In this document: positions 1 through 11,240 of the stretch, in pieces
Numbering within the stretch: position 1 is the stretch's first letter
How the letters are laid out: every line of letters starts with the position of its first letter
From: Canna indica
Lineage: Eukaryota > Streptophyta > Magnoliopsida > Zingiberales > Cannaceae
Assembly: GCA_034359265.1 (NCBI GenBank)
Contig: CP136895.1
Span: forward strand, 38,396,001-38,460,000
Length of the DNA stretch: 64,000 nt
Reading direction: 5' to 3'
Translations under genes and position numbers: made by a program
Notes under the pieces: model-generated
The model's database searches: none
Told to the model about the DNA's origin: nothing
What the model saw: the letters and a program-made list of their open reading frames with translations, nothing else

Positions 1-1453
1 GTCACTTTCTTGGCTCCACGGTTCATGCGATGAATCGAGGTGGAAGCCTACTGTCCATATTGATTTTGGACAGAATTTAAACTCAAGAATCCCGTGGGTT
101 CATGGTTGAATAGCCCCGAGAACCGAAAAATTTAACATGTGGTGTTTTGAACCGTTTTGGGTGGAAACGTGATCGTATTTGTGCGATTTCGGAATCTATT
201 TTTTTTCTTTCTTTCTTTTTCATATATGATGTGATGCATGAAAGGATGATTATGGATGAGCCATGTGTGCATGTGACTGTGTGTAAAACGTGGTTGTGAT
301 GATTACTTATAAATTTATGAAATTTCAGCATTGTAATTTTTAATAGGGCCTGTGTACCCCTGCCTTCGTCTTAAGAATTCTGATTATAATTCATTTCTCA
401 CTCTCCTTAAACCTTTCCCCGAGGGTTGTTTGGGGTCTTCTTCTTTTAGTTTTGTAAAATTGGAAGTTTAGGGTCAGATTCGTGGCGACCACGCTTGCTG
501 CCCCGTTTTAGTGCACACGCGGAAAGGAGGTGTTCAATGCCATGTTGATGACGGCTTGAACTCCGGGAAGGCACTGATGAAACCGGCAACCTACAAGGTG
601 GTTTTGGGCAGTGCCTTGGCGAGATAGAGCTCCCTAAAAACCCTAGGATAATGGTCTTGATTCGCCCGGTGGCTCTGATGGAACCCTTGGAACATCCATA
701 ATCATCCTTATTTACTTTATGATTTTATTTATTGCTCTTGCTTCAATTGTTGATTGCTTAGATAAATTATAATTGCATGAAGAAACCTTCCAATAATATT
801 GAGTCTGAATGACTAAAATATTAAGAATATCGGTCACACCTTCCATCGTTATGAGGGACAAGTGTGTCTATTGTCACAACGAGTTTGTTGTGCACACACA
901 AGGCATTTTGTGCTAATAGACACGTTGCACCTCATATGGCACATATCCCTTTTGTGTCTCTGCTACCGGCTTGAGCATAACTTACCTTGTTAATCTACAC
1001 TCAAGTTGTGGTTCTTCTCGCTAGGGCATACGAACGATGGGTCTGACTCAACTAGGGCTCCTTGGTTTGTTGTGTACACACAAGGCCTTGGTTGTCTTAG
1101 AGGCAAAAACTTATGAAAGTCACGTAGTGATGTGATCGGTAAAGAGTTACCTACCCATGGACCTATAAGGCTTTGCCGTGTTACATGCGAGACCCGAGTA
1201 TGAGAAGTGGGATTCCATTTTTCCCCAAAGGAAGTCTACCAACGAGGGTTACAGGCTTCCAAACCGCAGGGTATTATGGTACCGCAAAAATTAGTGGGAG
1301 ACGTGATTAATTAAAAGACCTCAATAAATATGCATGTAGAATATCTTCTCATTCATGTCTTTATTTCTTTGTAGCATATCATGTCACCTTTATCGTCGTT
1401 AGATTGCTTCATCAATGAAAAATAAATTAACTAGAGCAAATTATGTCGATTAG

Positions 1454-2180
1454 ATGCAAAATTTGAGGATCGTCCTCATTTATGAGAATCAGTCTCACAT
1501 TCTTGATTCTTCGGGACCGATGTCATCCCTTGGGGAAGGGGATTACACCGAGGAAGAGAGGACGCCTTATGAGAAGCTGCAAGAAATTTGGAGTGAAGAT
1601 AGCACCACTGTTCAATGCATAATGCTGGCATTCATATCCGGTGAGTTGCAAAAGCAGCATGAACATTTGGATACCAAAGCTATCCTTGATCACCTCAAGT
1701 TATTGTATGGTGAGCATATGAGGATAGCTAGGTACAAGCTATCTAAACAACTCTTCCGTGCCAAAATGGAGGATAACACTCTTGTTGAGATCCATGTCCT
1801 CAAATTAATCAATTTGATTGAGGAGTTAGAGAGGTTGGGAGTTCTCCATGGACAGGGAACTAAGTCAGAACTTAGTACTCCAATCCCTCCCGGATTCGTT
1901 TTCACAGTTTGTTGATAACTTCCACATAAAAAAGCAGGATGTCTCGCTTCCCAAGCTCCTTGATATGCTGAAGACTGCTGAGTCCAACCTTATGAAGGAT
2001 AATGACACGGTCTTGTTAGTGGGAGATGCCTCTGAGGCAAAGTTGTACTATGTTAAGAACAAAGTAAAAAATAAAACCGTGAAACCCATGAGAAATATCA
2101 AGAAGAAAGGGAAAGTTGTTCCCAATGGTGCCTGCTAATATTGTGGTCAAGATGGCCACTAGAAGCGCAACTGCAAGGAG
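1454..2180 (+). pseudogene. copia gag polyprotein (UBN2-type), broken
   Basis: Gag would form the virus-like particle that packages element RNA in the cytoplasm. The first frame (1454-1915) has the alpha-helical UBN2/gag-polypeptide pattern of plant copia elements: a YEKLQEIW start, a central LDHLKLLYG and a later ARYKLSKQLF. A frameshift near 1850-1865 moves the reading to the frame of 1848-2138, which continues as a gag C-terminal half (LQSLPDSFSQFVDNF). At 2135-2176 a CX2CX4HX4C zinc knuckle can be read, but two stop codons interrupt it, one after the first Cys and one after the His. The same frameshift and stops occur at 44055-44780. Confidence is high for family and for loss of function. 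Confidence 0.85.
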
Positions 2181-3273
2181 TATTCTGTAGAGTTAAATCT
2201 GAAGATGGTTTTTGAAACCGCCTCTTCAGGTGCGTACGTTATAGAAAATACTTCGTCATTAAACTCTACTTTATGGTATTTGATACCGGGTATTTGATAT
2301 CAATCATCATCTACAAGATGTTGCATAAGAAGAAGAAAAGTAGAAGACTTGACAAAAGGCAACTACGACCTTCGGGAAGGTGATAGGCGCAAGAGATGTA
2401 GCCTTAGCCGTAGGAACCTATTGTATAAGTCTGCTATTCGGCAAAGACCATTAAATTATATAATTGATTTGCTCCAGTGTTAATAAAAGAATGTCATTTT
2501 TTCCTTTGTTGTTTGAACAAGGTTGTGAAAAGTTCTATAAAAGTCAATAGTTGGCGCATGAACCATTCTGATGAGTTGTATGTGACTGGACACGTCTCAA
2601 TTGGTTTAATGGTTTTGAATGTTAATGATAAATATTTTAAAAACACACAAAGAGATAAAATTAACCTCACCTACTTTTGGCTTTTATGATTTTGGGCGAT
2701 TATGAATCGCAGTCAGAACTTCAGAAGTGTGTCTCAAAGAGATTCTGACCGAGTCTCTGTTCACTAAACCTAGTGAAAGGCTCGCTGAGTTGATTAGAGT
2801 TGGCCAACATAGGTGTATGCAGGTCGATAACAACTCAATCCAGAGAAGGATACTCCTACGATATGATTAAGCACAGGTATGTCCACATGTTTTGGCACAA
2901 ACCCCCTTTGAATCATTTAAGGAGTATGAAGGTGAAGTTAAAGAAATATATTGGAAAAAGTATTATAGGCCTTCAATTGGATCGAGGCAAAGAATACTTA
3001 TCCACTAGGATTTTGAATTATCTCAAAGACAATAAGATTGTCTCTGTATGGACCCCTCCTAACACAATGGTGTGTCTGAAAGGAGAAATCACACATTATT
3101 GGATATGATGTGATCCATACTTGGCTTACAATTGCTTTTCAAGGGATAAGCTATTGTAGCAGCCATAATTTTATCTATCTCTGATACACCATATAAGATA
3201 TGGAATGCCAAGAAACTGAGTCTAAGACCTCTCGTGATTTGGGATTGCCTAGCGTATGACAAACTTGACCATC
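2181..3273 (+). pseudogene. copia protease, pre-integrase and integrase remnants
   Basis: Several frames must be combined to read this stretch. Around 2270-2440 there is a protease-like region (a DTG-like start, then ALAVGTYC). Around 2700-2830 is a stretch resembling the GAG-pre-integrase linker (FTKPSERLAELI). From 2840 to 3273 there are integrase core remnants: GYSYDMIKHRYVHMFW, then LQLDRGKEYLS with the conserved DRGxEYLS motif, then TPPNT and, at the end, a PYKIWN-like piece. Stops and frameshifts are frequent. The element is cut at 3273, before reverse transcriptase. Compared with the copy at 44780-45878, this half carries about 25 substitutions and one small indel in 800 bases. Confidence 0.75.
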
Positions 3274-4905
3274 CTACTTGGTTGAGGATGCTTCTCCACC
3301 TACAAAAGGAGAAGACACTTTCTTAGGTACCAAAATTTTCTTGGGTCCTTGGGTGTTAGTCACTTTTGGAACCCATGTGAATCTTGCATGTGGGTTCCTC
3401 CTTAATGCATAATCTTTGCCCATATGGCCAAAAATACCACAAGAAAAATAATTATCATGAAATTTTCTTTGTGTGTGTGTGTGACCATGGGAGTGTTATG
3501 ATTTCTTTTTATTGACAACTTTTGGCATAACATTTTGAATAGTTGTTATTTTTTCATTAAGCATCCAAAGTTCTTTCTTTAATGTTAGCATGCTATCATT
3601 TAAATGCTTTACTGTATCACATAGATGCTTGTTTTCTTTTTCTAATTTTTCATTATCTATTTCTAGGTCCTTCTTATCCTTTTCTAGGGTGCACTTTTCT
3701 ACCTTAAGATTGTCTACCTCTTTCCTAAGATCATTGCAAGAGAGTAATAATTTATCATTTTCAATTTCTAAGGATCTATTGTCCTTTTTGAGATCTTTAA
3801 ATTTTCTCCTAATTGCTATGAACTCATCATGCATTTGCTCAAATTCAATTTGCAATTCCTCTTGAGTAAATGAAGTTTCACCAAAATTAAATCTTACCTC
3901 ATCATTCTTTGACATCAAGCAAAGGTTTGCTTTCTCACTCCTTGCCTGTTCTTCACTTGATGAGGCCTCGCTTTCATCCCATGTAGCCATCATTGCCTTC
4001 TTCTTCTTTTTGTACTTTTCTTTCTTGTGAGGGTTGGACGTAGTGGCCATCTTTAGAAGCGGGCAATCTTTCCTTAGGTGCCTCGTCTTGTTGCAATTGT
4101 AATACGTGTAGCCACTTCTTCCTTATCTCATGCCTCCCTTTATGAAGCTCATGAACCTCTTTGCAAGCATCGCCATTTCTTCAAGGTCATCTGTCTCTTC
4201 CTCTGATGACAATGTCTCTTCGGCTCTATGCGATGCTTTTAAGGCAATGGCCTTGCCTTTAGAAGCATCTTCTTTTTGGTATTGCTTCATGTGGGTCTCA
4301 TGTGTCATGAGAGACCCAATGAGCTCGGTAATCTTTAGCGTACTCAAGTCCTTGGCTTCCATGATGGCCGTCACCTTGGATTCCCAAGATTTTGGAAGGG
4401 AACGAAGGAGCTTCCTTACTTTCTCCTCTTCCCTTATCTCTCTGCCAAGGTTAGCTAAGTCATTCATAATATTTTGAAACCTAGCATGCATGGCACCAAT
4501 AGACTCATGTGAAAGCATTTTAAATATTTTATAGTCATGCATGAGTAAATTGATTTTGGATTCCTTTACTTGCGAAGTCCCTTCATGGGTGGTCTCTAGG
4601 ACCTTCCACACTTCGTATGCAGACTTGCATGTAGAGATCCTATTGAATTCATTAATTGATAGACCGCAATATAGAGCATTGACGGCCTTGGCATTTGCAT
4701 TAAAGAGTCTAACTTCCTCTTGGTCCTATTTATCCATATCCTTATCGGGTTGTTTATACTCTACTAGGATCATCCTCAATACATCCATGCCTAAGGATTG
4801 AAGGAAGTCATTCATGCGAATCTTCCAATAGGCATAGTTGTTCCCATCGAATAGTGGTGGAGTGTTAGTAGAGGACCCTTGAGCTAGTTGAATTTCACTA
4901 GACAT
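3274..4905 (-). pseudogene. Gag of element X1, broken
   Basis: An ATG at 4905 opens a gag frame of plant copia type (early FDGNNYAYWKIRM, then a UBN2 core around 4611-4200 with LLRSLPKSWESKV). The frame is open except for a stop near 4728 and a TAA at 4123-4125. After that it continues into a zinc knuckle near 4054-4100 whose first Cys has become Tyr (YYNCNKTRHLRKDC). A long acidic coiled coil follows (about 3500-3900), rich in Leu, Glu and Lys heptads. A frameshift near 3490 leads to a second knuckle-like CGIFGH segment and the WVPK tail typical of the junction with protease. The reading ends at the element boundary. It is not functional. Confidence 0.8.
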
Positions 4906-4959
4906 GATGACTTGTAGGGAAGATAGTTAAATCTTAGCCTACTACCTAGCTCTGAAATG

Positions 4960-5953
4960 AACCAAGCTTCTTTCCACCGCCTTCTTGTCTTCAACTTGCA
5001 GAGAATGTTAGACTCAAAGCAGCACAGCACAGTTGAAGGAGAGAGAAGCAGTGCCCGCCTGAAGTTGATGTCAAGACATAGAGCAGAGAGTGCGCGAGAG
5101 ATTGATCAAGTGAAGGCTTTAAAGATCACTTTATATGCTCAACAAGATTTGTAAAAAGCATTTAATGAAGTTTGGTGAGGGGTATTTATAACCCCTCAGC
5201 CGAACGGCCGTTCAACGGATAAAAAATCGACAGTTGAAGCCATTCGGTCGCAAGGCAAGTCGATCAATCGGTCGACCGACGGATCGACCGCCAAGTCCGA
5301 CCACTTGCAGCTGAGAGAGGTCGGTTGACCGACAGGTAGACTGCCAACATTTCTTCCGACATTCGATCGACCCGTCGGTCGACCGAATGGCTGCAGCGAG
5401 ACGCGATTGATGCTATCTTTAGGTCGGTCGACCGCTATCTTTCTGCTAGTTTTTTGCCTATGTCGGTCGACCGACGCAGCCCTGCATTGTTGCCTTCGCC
5501 AATTTCGGTCGATGGACTGGTCAATCGAATGACTTTTGCCATTTTTTTGCGATCTCCGGTCGACCAGTCGGTCGACCGAATAGGCTGCATCGCCCTTCTA
5601 TGCCTTGATCGGTCGACCGATCCTAGGCTGAGGATGATTAATTTCTTATATTTTTACATGTCAATTCTAAGGGTTTGGTTACTAAGTTTCATCTTGGATA
5701 ATCTTACAATTTTGGCTTGGGATAAGCTATACTAGGGACATATTATATTAAATTTACTTGATTCGATCCCGAGCCATTCTTCAACAATTTCTTCTTCTGT
5801 TTCTTTGACGATCTTTGCCGTCGTCTCGTTTGAACGGATTTGGCATGCGTATCACAACCTCAATCTGAACTCAAAACTTCATACTTGGATTAAATACATG
5901 TTTGTTATCATCAAAATAAATATCGAGGCTTAAGATAGACTCTTAAGCCAACA
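4960..5953 (-). repeat. LTR of element X1
   Basis: It starts TGTTGG (minus strand) and shares the phrase TTTGATGATAACAAACATG with the other Sirevirus-like LTRs of the window. A cluster of palindromes built on TCGGTCGACCGA lies at about 5255-5630, followed downstream on the minus strand by a TATA-like TTATAAATACCC near 5180-5200. The exact 3' end of the LTR could not be fixed because the primer-binding site is degenerate. Confidence 0.65.
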
Positions 5954-7380
5954 AATATCAGGGATGAAGAGCCACGATTGCCATGTATTCATGCAGAGAT
6001 TGCTTTCAATCGCATTTTGAGATCTTCTACCTGATAATATTTTGCTTCGTTGATTGAATTAAGTATGTTTTTTAGAAACATTTGTGCAAATGTCCTTCGA
6101 GTCAAAGATATGTCAGCACTTGAAAGTAATATTGTTGAAATTATATGCAAGCTGAAGCAATTTTTTCCTCATGCCTTCTTTGACTCGATGGGGCATCTAC
6201 CGATACACTTGGCATACGAGGCACGAGTTAGTGGCCCCATTCAATATCGGTGGATGTACTTATTTGAAAGATACATGAATTGTCTGAAGAAAAAAGTAAA
6301 GAACACCGCAGCTGTTGAAGGATCAATATCTGAATCATATATCATCCAAGAAATTTCAACATTCTGCTTATTTCACTATGAATCGATAGTACAAACAATA
6401 TTTGATCATCTTCCACGTAACGACGACGGCGGAGTTCGACATTTAGATAGACGTTTAAATATATTTTGTCACTCTAGTCGTGCTTTTGGTTCTCGTCCAT
6501 CTCGACACTTAAGCGACGAAGAGTATCATTTGGCACAATTGTACGTATTACTCAATTGTCCAGAGATTGAACAATTCATTGAAATATTTGATATTGAGAT
6601 GGTGCAAAAATACTATATTTACAACGATGAAGAATTGAAGATATTACGATATCATGATTTCCCTACTTGGATTTGAGCTTACAGCAAAGATCACATAACT
6701 GAAATAGATAAAAGAATATTTGAGTTTGTTAGTGGACCGTCGCGACTAGTGTCGTGTTATAGTGGATATTTTGTTAATGGATATAAATTTCACACTGTTG
6801 AATATGCATTTACAAAGAAGACGATGAATGCTGGGGTCTGCGTGAAAGGGACAACGTATGTTGAATGTGATATGGATTTTTATGGACTGATGGAAGAAGT
6901 GATAGAGTTGCACTACTTCGGCTTGAAATCAGTTATCCTATTTAGATGTCATTTGTTTGATACAACAAAAAGGTGCATGAAAGTTCATCCAAAATATAAA
7001 CTTATTGAGGTTAATTACAAATCGAAATTGGCAGCAAATGAGCCTTTTATATTGGCATCACAAGCCGAACAAGTATATTAAGCGAAATATCCGGCTAGAA
7101 ATAAAGATAAAGCAGATCGGCGTTTGTTTATAAGACTAAAGCTAGAGAAAGAATTGATCCGATAGCGGGAGAAAATGAGCCGATACCTGATGTGACAGAT
7201 GATTTCTATCAAGAAGAGGATTCTCCCGCATTAGACCATATTATTCCAATACTTGATGATGCGGACACAATGTTAGTTCAGTTAGAAGTTTAATATGTTG
7301 ATGATGGTGATCATAAAGTTGAGGAAGAAGAAGAAGAAGAAGAAGAAGAAGAAGACTATTACTCAAATGATGAGGAATAA
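5954..7380 (+). pseudogene. TnpD (TNP2-type transposase) C-terminal part, CACTA-A
   Basis: This is homologous to the last third of the 1,056-residue TnpD of CACTA-C. A frame at 6050-6676 ends at a TGA where the other copy has a Gln codon. The frame of 6749-7081 then holds the DUF4216-like segment (KTMNAGVCVKGTTYVECDMD), and the remainder to 7380 has several stops before the acidic tail (poly-Glu, then DYYSNDEE). Positions 6104-6424 encode 107 in-frame residues of the DUF4218 region (FFDSMGHLPIHL, PIQYRWMYLFERYM) that are absent from CACTA-C. It is not functional, but useful as a record of the longer ancestral protein. Confidence 0.85.
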
Positions 7381-7452
7381 TTGTAAAGTATATGTTATAT
7401 TAAATCTACCTCTACTATATATATAATCTAATTATATGCTTATTCGACAGAT

Positions 7453-8950
7453 ATGGTGGGTCGTGGTTATCGTCGAACAAGAGCTTCGGAGTCTCCAATC
7501 GGTCAAACTCCAGCACTTCCTACCAATGATACTCTTGTCGTTGATCCTCATGCCGCCGAGGCTAGTTCATCGAGACGCAGGCGGCCACGCGGGCTGAACA
7601 GGTGGCAACCTCTGCTAGCCACAGAGTCACATAGACTCAATAGTGTGATTGGGGAGCGGTAATGTATCATAAATTATGAATTATTATAAATTCATTAATA
7701 TCATAATATAATATTGAATTTTATTTTTGTTGTGCAGGTTCGAGCAAGAGGATGTGCGTAGGACGATATCTTCTAGATCCGATGACACATGCATGGGGCA
7801 TGGACCACGTGGTCTCACGTGCCCTGTGAGCACATCGACATGCTATGGCGCGAATTTGAGGCACGTATTAAATTTCTTTTTATACATGATGGTTAATATT
7901 GGTACTGATATTATTGTTTTGCAGGCTCGCTATACATGGGCTGAGGACCAAAGGTCCTTCATTTACACTGCTTGGGAGGCTATTTCCCAGCAGAGGTGCA
8001 ACGGTCAACTAGGGCAGGCCCGGTCCCAAGCGATGGCCCGAGCTGGGACCACAAACGTCGTGGAGACTCGAGGATACGGCCCCGATTGGATTACTCCATA
8101 TATATGGGACCAGCTCTTGGCATTATGGTCGACGGATCGATGACATGAGGTATCTAGGATTGCGGCTAGAAATTGCATGTCGGGGGGAGGAGCGCGTCAC
8201 ATTGGTCGCTCTATTTCATTTGCAGTGCATGTGAGTCGTATGGTAAGTATTATACCTTACTTTTAATTATATATTTTATTTGTTACTTTGTGTACTAATT
8301 AATGTATTTGTTTTGTAAATATAGACGACGGTGATGGACAACGGGACTGTCCAGCGACCCTCCCCGATGGACGTGTTTGAGTTGACTCACCGTCGAGGAC
8401 ATGGGATGGGGGAGTACATTGGCAACCGCGTTGCAATCATTATGGTAAGTATATTTATTTAAATTATTCATTATTTATTTATAATTTAAGTTTTAGGAAA
8501 AATATGAAACAAAAAATCAAACTCGAGTAGGAGACCTACAATCAGACGGTGATGCAGCGCAGGGGCACCCCCGAGGACTTTGACGCAGGAGCGTGGGTCG
8601 AGGCTGCATGTGGCTGCACCACAGCCGCGTATATGGCTTTGCAAATAGTGGTCATGCGTGAGCCGTGCTCAGGCTACTTGGGCACCGACCCCTCCGGTCG
8701 CTTGTGAGCGGTCGTCCACCTCTAAGACTAATTATGATCAGAGCAATAGGATAAGGACACTGGAGGAGATGGTCGCGCATCAGAGTGAGATGATGGCGAA
8801 GATGCATGCTATGTTACGCAACATCTCAGCTCATACCGGAGCAGGCATCCCTTCGGCATCATCAGATCCATCGTCCTCGAGCCAGTCCACGCCGGTGTAC
8901 ACCCAAGTACTTGAGACCCCGCCATATGATCTAGACCTTCCTCCATCGTG
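7453..8950 (+). pseudogene. TnpA (plant transposase Ptta/En/Spm), CACTA-A
   Basis: The five-exon structure of CACTA-C TnpA can be followed. Exon 1 is at 7453-7661, with a basic SSRRRRPRG patch. Exon 2 starts near 7739 after a TGTGCAG acceptor. Exon 3 starts at about 7924 after TTTTGCAG, with the conserved ARYTWAEDQRSFIYTAWEAI. Exons 4 and 5 follow. Exon 2 has a frameshift (the SSTIRRYMHG stretch is lost). Exon 3 has a stop after STDR. The final exon has further indels. The GC-type donor after exon 2 (GAG|GCACGT) is retained near 7860. The gene is decayed. Confidence 0.8.
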
Positions 8951-9089
8951 TTTGTGTCGTTTATTATTTTGTTTGGATATTGACTTTGTTACTTGGATAC
9001 TATACTTGATTGACTTGTTTTGTTTCAATATTGATATAATAGTTTTGAATTTGAATAGTTTTTATATGATTGTGGATAATTATTATTCC

Positions 9090-9360
9090 GTGGCAGAAAG
9101 TCGCGTTGCTGATAACTTAGCAACGGATCAGCAACGGCCGCTCGGGCCGTTGCTAAAAATATTATCAGCAACGGTTTTACCACGGACCCGGAGCCGTTGC
9201 TGATAACATTAATAGCAACGGCCGCTGAGTCCGTAGCAACGCCGTTAGTAAAATCACGTCGCTAAGCCGTTGCTGTAGGTCATCAGCAACGGCTTTCGAT
9301 ACACTTTTAGCAACGACTTTCCCACGGACGGCCGTGGGAAAGCCGTTGCTGATGATGTGA
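9090..9360 (-). repeat. 3' subterminal repeat array, CACTA-B
   Basis: Repeated copies of AGCAACGG and its complement CCGTTGCT occur in both orientations, spaced by tens of bases, with a palindrome CCCACGGACGGCCGTGGG near 9325. The same array is present at 23602-23985 in CACTA-C. In the En/Spm family such subterminal repeats are binding sites for TnpA. Confidence 0.85.
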
Positions 9361-9629
9361 ACCTGGTAACGAAAAAATTTCAAATTTCAAATTTCCATTG
9401 ATACATTGATACATTATCTGATACATAACTCACACACCCATACACTCATACACACATTCATTCACACATCACAAATACACCAAGATATACATCAAAACAA
9501 TTATATTTATATTGATAATTATCCACGATAGTATAAAAACTATTCAAATGCAAAATTGAAGTATCAATATCCAAACAAAATAAATTAAACAAGTCCAATA
9601 TCTCAGTAACAAAGTCAATATAAAAAAAT

Positions 9630-11165
9630 CTCACGATGATGATGGAGGATGGTCTGGATCATATGGTGGGGTCTGGAGTGCTTGAGTGTACACCGGCGTG
9701 GACTGACTCGAGGACGATGGATTAGATGATGCCGAAGAGATGCCTGCTTCGGGATGACCTGACATGTTGCGTAGCATAGCTTGTATATCCGCCATCATCT
9801 GACTCTAGCGCTCCATTATCTCAGTCTGACGCGCAACCGTGTCCTCTAGAGTCCTATTCTGCTACTATGATCATAACTGGATCTAGAGGTGGACGGCCGC
9901 TCACCAGCGACCGGAGGGGTCGGTGCCCCAAGTGGCCCTAGTACGGCTCGCGCATGACCACTATCTGCGAAGACATATACGCGGCCATGGTCCCAGCCAC
10001 CTGCGGCCTCGACCCACGTTGCTGCGTCAAAGTCCTCGGGGGTACCCCCACGCTGCACCACCGTCTGGCTGTAGGTCTCCTACTCGAGTTTGATTTTTTG
10101 TTTAATATTGATCATAAAACTTAAATTGTAGATATATAATGAATAATTTAAACAAATATATAGTTACCATAATGTATGCAGCGCGGTTGTCGATGTACTC
10201 CCCCGTCCCATGTGCTCGACGGTGAGTCCGCTCAAACACCGCCATCGGGGAGGGTCGCTGGACAATCCCGTCATCCGACACCGTCGTCTATATTTACAAA
10301 ACAAATACATTAATTAGTACACATAGTAACAAATAAAATATATAATTAAAAGATATACTTACCATACAGTTCGCGTGCACTGCAAATGCAACAGAGCCGC
10401 CGGTGTGACGCGCTGCTCCCCCCGACATGCGATTTCTAGCCGCATTCCGAGAAACCTCCTGCCATCGATCCATCGACCATATTCCCACGAGATGGTCCCA
10501 TATATCCGGAGTAATCCAATCGGGGCCGTATCCCCGAGTCTCCGCGATGTTAGTGGTCCTAGCTCGGGCCATCGCCTGGGACCGTGCCTGCCCCAGCTGC
10601 CTGTTGTACCTTGCCCGGGAAATAGCCTCCCAGGCAGCGTAAATGAAGGGCCTTTGGTCCCTGGCCCATGTATAGCGAGCCTGCAAAATAATAATATCAG
10701 TACCAATATTAATCATCATACATGTAAAAAAAAAAAAATACGTGCCTCAAACTCGCGCCATAACATGTCGACGTGCTCGCTAGGCACGTGAGACCACGTA
10801 GGCCATGCCCCGTGCATGTATCGTCGAATAGTAGAAGAAATGCTCCTCGGCACTTCTTCTTGCTCGAACCTGCAAAACAAAAATAAATTTTAATATTATA
10901 TTATGATATAATGAATTTGTAATGATTCATAATTCATGATATATTACCGCTCCCCAATCACGCTAATCAATCTACGTGACTCTGTGGCTGGTGGAGGCTG
11001 CCACCTGTTCGGCCCGCGTGGCCGCCTGCGTCTGGATGTACTAGCCTCGGCAGTATCATCCGCATGAGGATCAACAACAGGAGGATCAGCAGCATGAGTA
11101 AGTGCTGGAGTCTCACCGATCGGAGACTCCGAAGCTCTCCTGCGTCGATAACCACGACCAGACAT
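9630..11165 (-). pseudogene. TnpA (plant transposase Ptta/En/Spm), CACTA-B
   Basis: ATG at 11165, with exon 1 like that of CACTA-C (MSGRGYRRRRASESPIGE). Exon 3 lies at about 10680-10365 and is open (ARYTWARDQRPFIYAAWEAI). The last exon starts near 10078 and carries VQRGGTPEDFDAATW. A one-base deletion near 9850 and a CAG-to-TAG stop near 9810 break the final exon. Splice signals, including the GC donor after exon 2, are conserved. It was probably once the same 409-residue product as in CACTA-C. Confidence 0.8.
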
Positions 11166-11240
11166 ATCTGTCGAACAGACATATAATCAGATTATTGTAT
11201 AAATAGTAGAGATATATTTAATAAAATATATACTTTATAA

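Larger units (their letters stand above)
1..3273 (+). mobile_element. Ty1/copia retrotransposon, copy 1 (truncated at both ends)
   Basis: The segment matches 42602-45878 at a constant offset of 42601. Its 5' part runs off the window, so the LTR and primer-binding site are not seen here; in the other copy they lie just upstream. Positions 1-1453 are untranslated leader with no convincing gene. Then come gag, protease and integrase remnants in the usual copia order. The right end at 3273 is where the two copies stop matching and an unrelated minus-strand element begins. Reverse transcriptase and RNase H are absent from this copy. Frameshifts and stops throughout make it non-functional. Confidence 0.85.
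3274..5953 (-). mobile_element. Sirevirus-like LTR element with gag only (element X1, partial)
   Basis: Read on the minus strand, an LTR starts with TGTTGG at 5953 and runs to about 4960, followed by a degenerate primer-binding region (TTTCAGAGCTAGG near 4950) and a gag gene that ends at the junction at 3274. No protease, integrase or reverse transcriptase is present. The LTR terminus at 5953 abuts TnpD sequence of CACTA-A directly, so this element probably inserted into that transposon and its 3' half was later lost. A short (GT)n run lies near 3470-3483. Confidence 0.7.
5954..9087 (+). mobile_element. CACTA (En/Spm) transposon A, truncated at both ends
   Basis: This is the plus-strand equivalent of the 3' two thirds of CACTA-C (23588-30534). 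It begins inside TnpD, at the point where the X1 LTR abuts it, and carries the remaining TnpD and a TnpA gene. It ends abruptly at about 9087 in the sequence that normally precedes the 3' subterminal repeats (a GATTGTGGATAATTAT phrase shared with CACTA-D). From 9088 on the sequence belongs to CACTA-B in the opposite orientation. Both transposon termini are missing. Confidence 0.85.

Noticed and set aside
5255..5630. Palindrome clusters read as a CRISPR array
   Set aside because: Spacing is irregular, the units are palindromes within LTR promoters, and the genome is a plant.
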